This document shows, piece by piece, positions 28,201 through 36,056 of a stretch of DNA of 64,000 nt. Source of the stretch: Streptomyces sp. R28 (lineage in GTDB: Bacteria; Actinomycetota; Actinomycetes; Streptomycetales; Streptomycetaceae); assembly GCF_041052385.1 (NCBI RefSeq), contig NZ_CP163439.1, positions 9,599,001 through 9,663,000 of the forward strand, given 5' to 3'. Positions within the stretch are counted from its first letter, which is position 1, and each line of letters starts with the position of its first letter. The notes below the pieces were generated by a model. That model was given only the letters and a program-made list of their open reading frames with translations. It was not told the origin of the DNA and did not search any database. Made by a program: the position numbers and the translations under genes.

Positions 28201-29185
28201 CGCGAAGCAGCAGCTCGCCGTCGACGCGGGCAGCCCGGCGGTGACCCCGAGGCCGCTGGACAGCGTCCCGGCGCTGACCTACGAGGACGCCGACGCGTCG
28301 GTCGTCGTCACGGGCGAGGGCTTCTCCCTCACCCTCGACAAGAAGGCCGGCGTCATCACCTCGTACAAGGTCCGTGGTGCCCAGCTGATCGCCTCCGGCC
28401 CCGCGCCGAACTTCTGGCGGGCGCCCACCGACAACGACAAGGGCAACGGCCAGCACGTCCGCAACCAGACCTGGCGCGACGCCGGAACGGCCCGCAAGGT
28501 CACGGACGTCGGTGTGCGGGGGCTGCGGGACCGGGCCGTGGAGATCAAGGTCAAGGGCACACTCCCGACGAGCACGGAGTCGTCGTACACCACCACCTAC
28601 ACGGTCTTCGGCAACGGCGAGATCAAGGTCGACAACACCCTGCACCCGGGCGCGGCCGGCCTGCCGTACATCCCGGAGATCGGCACCCTGCTCTTCCTGC
28701 CGGGCCGGCTGGAGCGCCTGCACTACTACGGACGCGGCCCCGAGGAGAACCACTGCGACCGCAACACCGGTACCGACGTGGGCCGCTACTCCGGGACCGT
28801 CTCCGGTCAGTGGGAGCCCTACATCCGCCCGCAGGAGAACGGCAACAAGACCGACGTCCGCTGGGTGGCCCTGACCGGCGACGACGGCACCGGGCTGCTG
28901 GTCTGCGGTGAACCGCTCCTCGAGGTCAACGCCTCGCACTTCACGCCGGAGGACCTGTCGGTCGGAGCGCGCCACGACTACCAGCTGACGCCGCGCGAGG
29001 AGGTCGTACTGCGGCTCAGCCACCGGCAGATGGGCGTGGGCGGCGACAACAGCTGGGGCGCCCACACCCACGACGAGTACAAGCTGTTCGCGAGCCGCGA
29101 CTACTCCTACACCTACCGGCTGCGCCCGCTGACCGACGTCGACGAGGCGACGGCGGCGTCGCGCAGGCCCACCGCGGTGGAGTGA
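25262..29185 (+). CDS. Tat-exported GH2 beta-galactosidase with inserted LamG domain
   Basis: 1307 residues. The N-terminus has a Tat signal (SRRRLLEGG, then a hydrophobic stretch, cleavage near HAADG). GH2 sugar-binding, immunoglobulin-like and TIM-barrel domains follow. The acid/base Glu is in WSLGNEAGGG at about residue 520 and the nucleophile Glu in MIEYCHAMGNSNG at about 583. Residues about 660-815 form a LamG/concanavalin-like domain (LTLEAWITPH...) inserted between the barrel and the C-terminal beta-galactosidase small-chain domain (about 1000-1290). It hydrolyses beta-galactosides outside the cell; the insert may bind polysaccharide. The ATG at 25262 is the first that gives the Tat signal directly. 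Confidence 0.93.
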   Translation: MPHAPESPAGHPSRLQGVPVSRRRLLEGGAAVLGALALSGSSAATVHAADGAEAAAGTPEWNGNISLFEVGAEPPHTTLMPYADVRQALAADRTRSPYRMSLDGRWKFAYADRPDDRDADFYRTDVDDRDWDTIPVPSVWQTHGYDRPIYVNITYPYWGANGLGEDSQPPAAPTRYNPVGQYRRTFTVPKDWSGRRTFLHFEGVKSAHYVWINGELVGYKEDSFTPAEYDITRHLKPGTNQIAVEVYRYSDGDWLEDQDMIRLSGIFRSVHLYSTPPVHLRDFKLDTPLGDDYRTAGLSVTASVRDYGGSGAGRYTVETQLYDADGHPVWSRPLQLPVDVAAAGKDVTGTATKAVPAPKLWSAEHPYLYTAVLRLRDPAGKLIETLSHRVGLREFALKDGLMRINGRPVSLRGTNRHEMHPDRGMALTRADLIEDITIIKRMNMNSVRTSHYPNNTVWYELADEYGLYLVDETNLETHGIRGEYPGNHADWTEACVARARNMVHRDKNHASVVIWSLGNEAGGGSTFVAMRDWIKSYDTTRVVQYEGDDRPTVSDIRSEMYDSPSRVETRAKDTADTRPYVMIEYCHAMGNSNGNFKKYWDLIRRYPVLQGGWIWDFVDQSLSWPTPTRKQFTEAGPGALRGEILAPSGTFDRAKGVSGGTVFARDARLDLTGSLTLEAWITPHVLGYHQPIIAKGDTQYALKQNDDSLEFFIHGGGQWITATWALPDGWTGTEHHVAGVFDADAGTLTLYVDGEAKATRTTTRRPSSTTAPLALATDADNWTREFSGTIRRARVYARALSAAELASDGRGPGGDGVRFWFDAATVGLTEKRPRQKTFFAYGGDWADNPNDGNFVADGIVTADRGHTGKAAEVKRVYQAINAAPASGDRLAPGAALTLTNENLFTNLREFDGRWALVADGEVVQRGRLSRAQLDVAPLTDKEITVPFKVPGEPVPGAEYFLELSFRTKESTKWAKAGFEVAKQQLAVDAGSPAVTPRPLDSVPALTYEDADASVVVTGEGFSLTLDKKAGVITSYKVRGAQLIASGPAPNFWRAPTDNDKGNGQHVRNQTWRDAGTARKVTDVGVRGLRDRAVEIKVKGTLPTSTESSYTTTYTVFGNGEIKVDNTLHPGAAGLPYIPEIGTLLFLPGRLERLHYYGRGPEENHCDRNTGTDVGRYSGTVSGQWEPYIRPQENGNKTDVRWVALTGDDGTGLLVCGEPLLEVNASHFTPEDLSVGARHDYQLTPREEVVLRLSHRQMGVGGDNSWGAHTHDEYKLFASRDYSYTYRLRPLTDVDEATAASRRPTAVE

Positions 29186-29197
29186 TCCGAGGAGAGC

Positions 29198-29224
29198 GGG
29201 GTCCCGGCGCAGCGCCGGGACCCC
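29198..29224. terminator. Hairpin terminator (12-bp perfect stem, 3-base loop)
   Basis: GGGGTCCCGGCG (29198-29209) pairs with CGCCGGGACCCC (29213-29224) between the convergent beta-galactosidase and hypothetical genes. Confidence 0.85.
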
Positions 29225-29233
29225 CACTCCCTC

Positions 29234-29770
29234 TCACGCCTCCTGCAGCGCTGCCCCGACCTGGCGCCGGCGCAGCTCCTCCAGCACGCCCTGCTGCCGT
29301 CCGGCCCGTTCGAGCAGGTCGTCGAGAAGGCTCGGGTCGAGGCGGTCATCGCGGTCGGCGAGTTCGCGCAGCGTTTGCCATACGGCGGTCTTGCCCTCCA
29401 CTCCCAGCCGCAGCGCCTCCAGTTCCAGCAGCGGGCTCAGTGGAGAACGGTGTACGAGCCGGCCGTTGCTCTTCAACCGCCCCATCCGCTCGGACATCCG
29501 CCCCGCGTAGACCTTGTAGTGCCGTACCGGGATGTCGAGCCGCTCCATGATGTCGATCAAGGTGGCCCGGTCCTCGGTGATCTCGCCCGAGACCGGTCCC
29601 ATCGCCGCCGCGAGTGCCGTACCGCCGTACGACCGCACCATGTGGCGCGCCCGCTCGGCACCGGCGGGGGCACCCGCCAGATGGTCGTTGGGGTAGATGC
29701 CCAGAAGATCCGTGCCGGTGCCCCGGGTCCTGCCCGGCTGACGTGCTTCGGAACGCGTTCGGTCGTGCAT
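29234..29770 (-). CDS. Conserved hypothetical helical protein
   Basis: 178 residues from the ATG at 29770, which has GGAAGGGA upstream. It contains DLLGIYPNDHLAGAPAGAER near the N-terminus and is otherwise almost entirely helical and charged, with ELEALRLGVEGKTAVWQTL in the second half. I recall this pattern from uncharacterised actinobacterial proteins but cannot assign a function. No signal peptide or membrane segment is visible. It lies between the beta-galactosidase terminator and the IS relic. Confidence 0.7.
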   Translation of the reverse strand: MHDRTRSEARQPGRTRGTGTDLLGIYPNDHLAGAPAGAERARHMVRSYGGTALAAAMGPVSGEITEDRATLIDIMERLDIPVRHYKVYAGRMSERMGRLKSNGRLVHRSPLSPLLELEALRLGVEGKTAVWQTLRELADRDDRLDPSLLDDLLERAGRQQGVLEELRRRQVGAALQEA

Positions 29771-30055
29771 GGCGTGTCCCTTCCGCCCGGTGGGCCACTC
29801 GTCGTGGGAGAACCGCACCGCTTTCGGCCCTGCGTAACCCTTGGCGAGCAGGGCGAGCGAGCCGGCCACTGACGTGGCGCGACTTGGCTGCGTGCCCGCC
29901 GGGTGCCCGCTGCCCCTCTCCCGGAAACGTGGTGTGCCTCGGGACGGGGCCGGGAGAGGGCGGGGTCGGCCTCGTACGCGTCCAGGGTCGCGTCATTCTC
30001 TCGATGAGGCCGGTAGCGGCGTGATGCCGGTCCTGTCGGGCTGAGGGCGGTTCTG

Positions 30056-30820
30056 TCAGGAGATGCCCAGGGTGGTGAAGGGGCGGTCGGAGTGGTGTCC
30101 GTGGTGGCGGAGTCCGCGGGCGATGTTGGTGGAGCCGTCGAGACGGAGGACGCCGATGACGAGGTTGCGCAGGCCGGCCATGGTGCGGGGTGCATTGCCG
30201 GTGCGGACGCGGGAGGCGTCCTCGCTGAAGGTGACGTCTCGGACGTACTGGTCAGCGCGTATGCCCGCTGGATGGTGGTCTTTCCGTCGCGGACGGTGCG
30301 GCGGACGATCTGCAGGGCCTGGACGGCGTGGGGGAGGGCGGCCGGGGACGTGGCGGCTTTGAGACGGCGGATCTCGTCGCGGCCGCGGGGCTTCTCGCGG
30401 GTTCGGTCACCGAGCGGGATGTCGCGCCAGGGCAGGCGCTTGACCAGCTGGTGAAGGCCCGGATGATTCGCCTTGAGTACGGCGATGCAGTGGGCGTTCT
30501 TCTCCTCGACGAGGAAGCGGGCGAGGAGGGGCTTGAACACGCTGATCTCGTTGGTTTTGGAGGGGACTTCGCGCTGGGCGAGGACGATTCCGTCGGTCCG
30601 CATCGCGGAGACGACGTGGACCTCGGTGACGTCGGGGCGGCGGGCTCCTCGGACGGTCTTGCCGTCGATCGCCACCTGAAGCAGCAGTTCCTCCTCCGGC
30701 GTCTCCTGGCGGCCCTGCGAGGTGTTCGGCCAGACTCTGCCGGCGTGGCGGAGTACGTGTTCGTTCAGGTAGGAGGCGATCGCGGTGTCGAGGGCGTCGC
30801 CGTCGAGACGCTGTCAGTAC
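30056..30820 (-). mobile_element. Degraded ISAs1-family transposase
   Basis: Read on the minus strand, the 5' part gives LDGDALDTAIASYL, then VAIDGKTVRGARRPD and the core QRAYALT. After that a deletion and frame change remove the segment holding the usual WSIENRLHWVRD motif. The sequence resumes in another frame as YVRDVTFSEDASRVRTGNAP, MAGLRNLVIGVLRLDGSTNI and a stop at 30056. The 5' end is also truncated. No terminal inverted repeats were found. It is inactive, and it lies just outside the biosynthetic cluster. Confidence 0.85.
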
Positions 30821-31325
30821 GGACTCGTCGAACGGCCCCCTTTACCGCATGGCGACGGCCGGACCGGCCGTCATCAGACGCGGGAGTTCAACCACCACCC
30901 CTGGGAGCCGCGGATCATCCCCGGGACGCCGGGGGCCACGGCGTTGTGGCGGTGGCCAGGAGGAACGCGTCGGCGGATCATCCCCGCATCGTGGTGAACT
31001 CGGTGCGCCGGCTCGGCATCGCGCGCGATCAGCGCCTCCTCCCGCGGGGACAGGGTGACGTCCCGGCGGTGGCCGAAGGACTCGGCGGCGCACGGCGGCG
31101 GGCAGCATGGCCTCGATCACGCGGCATCCCCCTCCCGCGGCAGCGTCCGCCGGGCGCGCCCCGGCGGGCCCGGTCCACGGTGGCACATCCCTTTCAAGAA
31201 CGGCGAAGGCGTTGTCCCGGGCGACTGTCCCATAAAGCGGGGAACTCTCCGAATCGAAAGCGGCCGCCATCATGGCAGGGCGACAGCAGTGTCCGGATGC
31301 GCTTCCTCCGCTGGAGTGATGAGAC
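30821..31325. other. Gene-poor junction between the IS relic and the biosynthetic cluster
   Basis: No ORF here looks coding in composition or similarity. GCGGATCATCCCCG occurs twice (about 30910 and 30973), perhaps traces of mobile DNA. A minus-strand stretch reading LSPREEALIARD hints at a decayed regulator fragment, but this is weak. The last 100 bases probably hold the promoter of the five-gene unit at 31326. Confidence 0.5.
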
Positions 31326-31826
31326 ATGAATGAGACGCCATCGGCCGTCACCGAGGCGGCCCACGTCCGATCTCCCAGACCACGGTTTCATCACGTCGGA
31401 GTGCAGACGACCGACCTCGCGAACAGCGTCCGCTGGTACGAGGACTTTCTCGGATGCCGACAGGCGTGGTCGCTCGACCGGTTCTCGGAACTGACCCGCA
31501 GTCGCCTGCCGGGCATCCACGAGTTGACCGAGATGGTTCTCGGCGACGTCCGGATCCACCTTTTCGACCGGCCCGGCCGGAAATACGATCCGTCCGAGAG
31601 CGCCGTGCAGTTCCAGCACTTCTGCTTCAGCGTCGGCGCCCCCGAGGAACTGGTCCGGCTGCGCGAGCGCTGGATCGAACTGCACCGCTCCGGCCGCTAC
31701 GCGTTCGCGCTCGACGAGCAACCGACCGACATCGTCGTCGACGACGACGGCGTGCGGAGCTTCTACGCGTACGACGTGAACGGCCTGGAGTTCGAGTTCA
31801 CGTACGTGCCGGACGGCCAGTCATGA
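31326..31826 (+). CDS. VOC-family L-DOPA 2,3-dioxygenase-like enzyme (LmbB1 type)
   Basis: 166 residues of the vicinal-oxygen-chelate fold. RFHHVGVQTTDLANSVRWYE carries the first metal His; FQHFCFSV and LEFEFTYVP give the second His and the Glu. LDRFSELTRSRLPGI and the overall length match the extradiol dioxygenases that cleave L-DOPA in alkylproline pathways (lincomycin LmbB1 and relatives). The neighbours (tyrosine hydroxylase-like and LmbA-like genes) support this strongly. Its product would cyclise spontaneously to a dihydropyrrole. The stop overlaps the next start. Confidence 0.8.
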   Translation: MNETPSAVTEAAHVRSPRPRFHHVGVQTTDLANSVRWYEDFLGCRQAWSLDRFSELTRSRLPGIHELTEMVLGDVRIHLFDRPGRKYDPSESAVQFQHFCFSVGAPEELVRLRERWIELHRSGRYAFALDEQPTDIVVDDDGVRSFYAYDVNGLEFEFTYVPDGQS

Positions 31827-32785
31827 AACCTTCCGGCAGTGGCGCGTTGTGCGACTTGCCGTCCGTCGGGCGATGGGACTTTGGCGGATTAGCCTACGGG
31901 ACCGAACCCCTGGTCCTGCCGGCCGTGGGCGACCCCGACGGCCCGGCCGGCGAGAGCCCGGCGGGGGACTACGCCGGGAGCTGCCGGCACCTGGCCGCGC
32001 TCGGCCAGCGCGGGCTGCTCATCCCGGAGGTCCAGCCGTGCGAGTCGCCGGACGAGCTGTTCTGGTTCCGCTGGCTGACCGGGCATCAGGTGTGCTTCAT
32101 CGTGTGGCGTCTGATCGCCCAGCTCGTGGACGACCTCGCCCACGACCGTCGCCCGGCCGCCGAGGCACTGCCCCTGATCAGCCGTTACGTGGACGGCTAC
32201 TCCGCGATGCTGCTGTACACCGGCTCCTGCCCGCCCGACCTCTACAACGTCCTGATCCGGCCGAGCATGCGCATGCGGCACCGCGCCTTCAGCGGCGCCT
32301 GGGCGCCTGACTACTGGCCCATCCGGGACCTGTTCCGCCGTCGCCGGCTGCCGGGGACGGCCGAGACCGACGCCGGTGAACTGCACGACTCCATCACCCT
32401 GTTGCACCTCATCCACGACGGGGTCGCCGCCCGCCTGGTCGCCAACGGCCGGTCCCTGCTGCGTGAGGCGGCCGTCCGCGGCCCCGGCCACCGGCCCGCC
32501 GGGCTCATCTACGACGCGTACTTCACGACGCTGCGCGCCCCGGTGACCCGGCACGAGGTCGTGGCGCAGCTCCTGCGCCGGCTCGTCGCCATCGCCCAGG
32601 ACGTCGCCGCGAACGGCCTGTACGCGGCCGACGACACCGACGACCGGCCCGCCGAGCTGCAGACGGCCGAAGTGATCAAGTGCGAGAACGGGCTGGTCGA
32701 CATCCTGCACGGGGTCGCCCAGCAGGCCTGCGACCTGCCGTCCCAGCCGTTGCCGACCCGACGTACGAGCATGGCCGAGGAGTGA
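31823..32785 (+). CDS. Haem-dependent L-tyrosine 3-hydroxylase-like protein (LmbB2/SfmD type)
   Basis: 320 residues, with ATG overlapping the upstream stop (ATGA). The central segment YTGSCPPDLYNVLIRPSMR followed by HRAFSGAWAPDYWPIRDLF resembles the haem-dependent tyrosine hydroxylases (LmbB2, Orf13, SfmD). Those enzymes convert tyrosine to L-DOPA with hydrogen peroxide. The conserved His residues in RMRHRAF and LLHLIHDG are candidates for the haem ligand. In the lincomycin, hormaomycin and pyrrolobenzodiazepine pathways this step precedes the VOC dioxygenase, as the gene pairing here suggests. Identification rests on remembered motifs, not a search. Confidence 0.75.
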   Translation: MKPSGSGALCDLPSVGRWDFGGLAYGTEPLVLPAVGDPDGPAGESPAGDYAGSCRHLAALGQRGLLIPEVQPCESPDELFWFRWLTGHQVCFIVWRLIAQLVDDLAHDRRPAAEALPLISRYVDGYSAMLLYTGSCPPDLYNVLIRPSMRMRHRAFSGAWAPDYWPIRDLFRRRRLPGTAETDAGELHDSITLLHLIHDGVAARLVANGRSLLREAAVRGPGHRPAGLIYDAYFTTLRAPVTRHEVVAQLLRRLVAIAQDVAANGLYAADDTDDRPAELQTAEVIKCENGLVDILHGVAQQACDLPSQPLPTRRTSMAEE

Positions 32786-32789
32786 GCCG

Positions 32790-34595
32790 ATGACCGTCCT
32801 GCGACCGGAGCTGACCGGAACCCTCGGCGGCGTGGCCGCGACGCACTGGCTCGCGTCCGCCGTCGGCATGGGCGTCCTGGAACGCGGCGGCAACGCGTTC
32901 GACGCGGCAGCCGCCGCCGGGTTCGCCCTCCAGATCGTCGAACCGCACTCCAACGGGCCGGGCGGCGACGTCGTCATCGCCCTCTACTCCCGCGCGAGCG
33001 ACACGGTCCGCGTCGTCTGCGGGCAGGGCCCGATGCCGCGGGCGGCCACCATCGATGCGTTCGCCGACCGAGGCATCAAGCAGATGCCCGCCGGCGGCCT
33101 GCTCCCGGCGACCGTGCCCGGCGCCTTCGGGGCGTGGATGCGCCTGCTCGGCGAGTTCGGCACCCTGCCGCTGGAGTCCGTCCTCGAACCGGCCATCGGC
33201 TACGCCTCGCGCGGCTACCCGCTGCTGCCTGCCGCCGCGTCGACCATTGACGCCATGTCCGGCCTCTTCCGCACCCATTGGACGGAGTCCGCCCGCGTAT
33301 ACCTGCCCGGCGGGGCGGCTCCCGCGCCCGGGGCGCGGATGCGCAACGAGGCGCTCGCCGACACCTACCGTCGGCTCGTGCGCGAGGCGACGGGCACCTC
33401 GGCCGATCGCGAGGTGCAGATCGAGGCCGCCCACACCGCCTTCTACCAGGGCTTCGTCGCCGACGCCATCGACCGCTTCGCCCGCACGACCGACGTGTTC
33501 GACTCGACCGGAAGGGCCCACCGCGGCCTGTTGACCGGCGACGACCTGGCCACCTGGCGGCCGGCCGTCGAGGAGGCGTGCGCGCTGCCGTACGGCGACT
33601 TCACCGTCCACAAGCCCGGCCCTTGGTCCCAGGGCCCGGTGTTCCTCCAGCAGTTGGCGCTGCTGGAGGGCTGCGACCTGCGCGACATGGGCCTCGGCAG
33701 CGGCGCGTACGTCCACACCGTCGCCGAGGCGGCCAAGCTCGCGTTCGCCGACCGGGAGGCGTGGTACGGCGACCCGGACCACACCCCGGTGCCGATGGCC
33801 GAACTCCTGGCGCCCGAATACACCGCGCGGCGGCGCGCGCTCATCGGCGAGCGGGCAGACCTCGACCCGCAGCCGGGCCGGCCGGGCGGCGCCGAGCCGT
33901 GGATCCCGCAGCCGGAGCCGCAGGAGCCGGGCGTGAACGAGTCGGAGTGGATGGCCCACCTGCGCAGCGGCCTGCCCACCGTCACCCCGGCCGGGCCCCG
34001 GGCCGGCGCCGGGAACACCTGCACGGTCGCGGTCGCCGACGCCTGGGGGAACCTGGTCGTCGCCGTGCCCAGCGGCGGCTGGCTCAAGAGCTCGCCGGTG
34101 ATCCCCGGCCTCGGTTTCGCGCTCGGCACCCGCGGCCAGACGGCCTGGCTCAGCGAGGGGCATCCCAACTCGCTGGCCCCCGGGCGGCGTCCCCGCACCA
34201 CCCTGAGCCCCACCATCGTGCTGCGCGACGGCGCGCCCTTCCTCGCCTTCGGCACCCCCGGCGGCGACCAGCAGGACCAGTGGACGCTCCACGCGTTCCT
34301 CGCGGTCGCCGAGTTCGGCCTCGAACCGCAGGCGGCGGCCGAGCTGCCCGCCTGGCACATCGACCACTTCGCCCAGTCGTTCGCGCCGCGCCTGTCGCGG
34401 CCCGGCGTGGTCGTCGTGGAGGGCTCGTTCGACGCCGAGGTGCTGGCGGAGCTGGAGCGCAGGGGCCACCGGCTGGACGTGGTGCCGCGCTCCACGCTCG
34501 GCAAGGTCTGTTCCGCCGGTGTCGACCCGGCCACCGGTTTCCTGCGGGCCTCGGCCGGCCCGCGCGGCCGCCAGGCGTACGCGGTGTGCCGTTAA
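32790..34595 (+). CDS. Gamma-glutamyltransferase homologue, LmbA-like C-C bond hydrolase
   Basis: 601 residues of the Ntn-hydrolase GGT family, starting four bases after the upstream stop. GGNAFDAAAAAGFALQIVEPH and SNGPGGDVVIALY are family motifs. The self-processing/catalytic Thr is expected in GAGNTCTVAVADAWGN at about residue 410. There is no signal peptide, unlike periplasmic GGTs, as in LmbA, Orf6 and TomL. Those relatives cleave a C-C bond, releasing oxalate from the DOPA-derived dihydropyrrole. Context with LmbB1- and LmbB2-like genes makes that role likely here. Confidence 0.85.
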   Translation: MTVLRPELTGTLGGVAATHWLASAVGMGVLERGGNAFDAAAAAGFALQIVEPHSNGPGGDVVIALYSRASDTVRVVCGQGPMPRAATIDAFADRGIKQMPAGGLLPATVPGAFGAWMRLLGEFGTLPLESVLEPAIGYASRGYPLLPAAASTIDAMSGLFRTHWTESARVYLPGGAAPAPGARMRNEALADTYRRLVREATGTSADREVQIEAAHTAFYQGFVADAIDRFARTTDVFDSTGRAHRGLLTGDDLATWRPAVEEACALPYGDFTVHKPGPWSQGPVFLQQLALLEGCDLRDMGLGSGAYVHTVAEAAKLAFADREAWYGDPDHTPVPMAELLAPEYTARRRALIGERADLDPQPGRPGGAEPWIPQPEPQEPGVNESEWMAHLRSGLPTVTPAGPRAGAGNTCTVAVADAWGNLVVAVPSGGWLKSSPVIPGLGFALGTRGQTAWLSEGHPNSLAPGRRPRTTLSPTIVLRDGAPFLAFGTPGGDQQDQWTLHAFLAVAEFGLEPQAAAELPAWHIDHFAQSFAPRLSRPGVVVVEGSFDAEVLAELERRGHRLDVVPRSTLGKVCSAGVDPATGFLRASAGPRGRQAYAVCR

Positions 34596-34619
34596 CTCCG
34601 ATCGTCTGAGGCGGTTTCC

Positions 34620-35306
34620 ATGTTCGTGCCCAGCCACTACCGGATCCAGGATGAGAACTGGCACCGCCGGATCATCGACGGCCATCCGCTGGCGACGCTC
34701 ACCACCAACGGCCCCACGGTGCCGTGGGCGTCGCGGCTGCCCGCCCTCGTCGCGCCCGGCGAGCCCCGGACCGGCCCGCTCGCCGGCACGGAGCTGTACG
34801 GCCATCTCAACCGCGCCAACCCGCACTGGAAGGCGCTCACCGACGGCACGCACGCCCGGCTGATGTTCGACGGTCCGGGCGGGTTCGTCACCCCGGCTGT
34901 CTATCCGAGCGCACCGTCCGCCCCGACGTGGAACTTCGCGGCCGTCCACGTGTGCGGGCGGCTGCGGCTGATCGACGACCCGGCGGAGACGCTCCAGGTC
35001 GTCCGCTGGACCGCCGAACGCCTGGAGGAGCGCTTCGGCGCCGGCTGGGACCAGACCGCCTCGGTCGACTACTTCCGCCAGATCCTGCCCGGCGTCGGGG
35101 CGTTCCGGCTCCGCGTCGAGGACGTGGAGGGCCTGTTCAAGTTCAGCCAGGAGAAGCCCGCGGACCTCCAGGAGTCGGTGATCCGGCGCTACGAGGCCGA
35201 CGACAGCGGCGCCGGGCGGCCCCTCGCCCACCTGATGCGCGAGGCCGGGATGGGCCGGGCGGCCGGTGCGACGGCGGACGGCGCCCGCGGGGTCTGCCCG
35301 TTCTGA
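34620..35306 (+). CDS. PaiB-like FMN-binding protein
   Basis: 228 residues beginning MFVPSHYRIQD, the standard PaiB start, followed by LATLTTNGP, LYGHLNRANPHWKAL and NFAAVHVCGRLRL, and FKFSQEKPADLQESVI near the C-terminus. PaiB proteins have the split-barrel FMN-binding fold. Although called negative regulators, some relatives are flavin-dependent enzymes. As the fourth gene of the alkylproline unit it could reduce a dihydropyrrole, taking the place of the F420-dependent reductase of related clusters; this is inference. Confidence 0.8.
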   Translation: MFVPSHYRIQDENWHRRIIDGHPLATLTTNGPTVPWASRLPALVAPGEPRTGPLAGTELYGHLNRANPHWKALTDGTHARLMFDGPGGFVTPAVYPSAPSAPTWNFAAVHVCGRLRLIDDPAETLQVVRWTAERLEERFGAGWDQTASVDYFRQILPGVGAFRLRVEDVEGLFKFSQEKPADLQESVIRRYEADDSGAGRPLAHLMREAGMGRAAGATADGARGVCPF

Positions 35307-35369
35307 CCGGTCAGGGATAGCGGTCCGACTGATCGACCACTGCGCGGGCCGCCCCGTAACGTCCGACGC

Positions 35370-36056
35370 ATGGCACTCATCGCTCACACCGCGCAGGCGC
35401 TCCCCGACGAGACGCTGGATCAGCTGCGTTCGGCCGTGGCGATGGCCACCCGGCCCGACCGGCTCAGCGGCCGCAGCCCCTATCACTACACCTTCTGGTA
35501 TGCGCTCGGGACTCCGCCGCGCAACCTGGTCGAGACGGCGGTGCGCGATCACCTCGTGCACCACATCCCCGCGCGGGTGCGGGAGGCGGCCGTCGGCGTC
35601 GAGTGGTGGCTCGGGCGGCTCACCCCGCCGTACGCCTCGAACTTCGAGTTCGGTCTGCACCGCGACATCGGCGAGGACCCGCGCACCGGGGAGCTGGTGT
35701 CCCCGACCCTGTCCAGCGTCATGTACCTGACCGAGGTGGCGGACGGCCCGCTGCTCGTCTTCGGGAGCGAGCCCGCGCCGGACGCCCCCGACCGGGAGTT
35801 CGTCTTCCCCGCCGAGAACCTGTACGTCACCTTCCCCGGGCACCTGTGGCACGCCGTGGGCAACCGGGCCGACGTGCACCGGGAACAGCCGGCCGCCCCC
35901 GAGCACCGGGAACGGCTGACGGTCCTGGTGAACTGGTGGACCTACCAGCCCGGCGACATCGCCGCCGAGCCGATGAAGCAGGTCGCCGCCGCGTACGACG
36001 GGTCGATGTACCCCGAGCTGCGGGCGGCCGGCGCCGGGCTTCAGATCTCCTCGTAG
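35370..36056 (+). CDS. Probable Fe(II)/2-oxoglutarate-dependent oxygenase
   Basis: 228 residues. LHRDIGED supplies a His-x-Asp pair, FPGHLWHAVG the distal His, and RERLTVLVNWW an Arg that could bind 2-oxoglutarate, in the order and spacing of the double-stranded beta-helix dioxygenases. The substrate is probably an amino acid or the peptide product; hydroxylation of the proline-type residue would give a site for the carbamoyltransferase. The last 16 bases overlap the convergent NRPS gene. Confidence 0.7.
   Translation: MALIAHTAQALPDETLDQLRSAVAMATRPDRLSGRSPYHYTFWYALGTPPRNLVETAVRDHLVHHIPARVREAAVGVEWWLGRLTPPYASNFEFGLHRDIGEDPRTGELVSPTLSSVMYLTEVADGPLLVFGSEPAPDAPDREFVFPAENLYVTFPGHLWHAVGNRADVHREQPAAPEHRERLTVLVNWWTYQPGDIAAEPMKQVAAAYDGSMYPELRAAGAGLQISS

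Noticed and set aside
29870..30058. Possible second transposase fragment left of the ISAs1 relic
   Set aside because: No frame shows transposase motifs or inverted repeats; composition alone was not enough.
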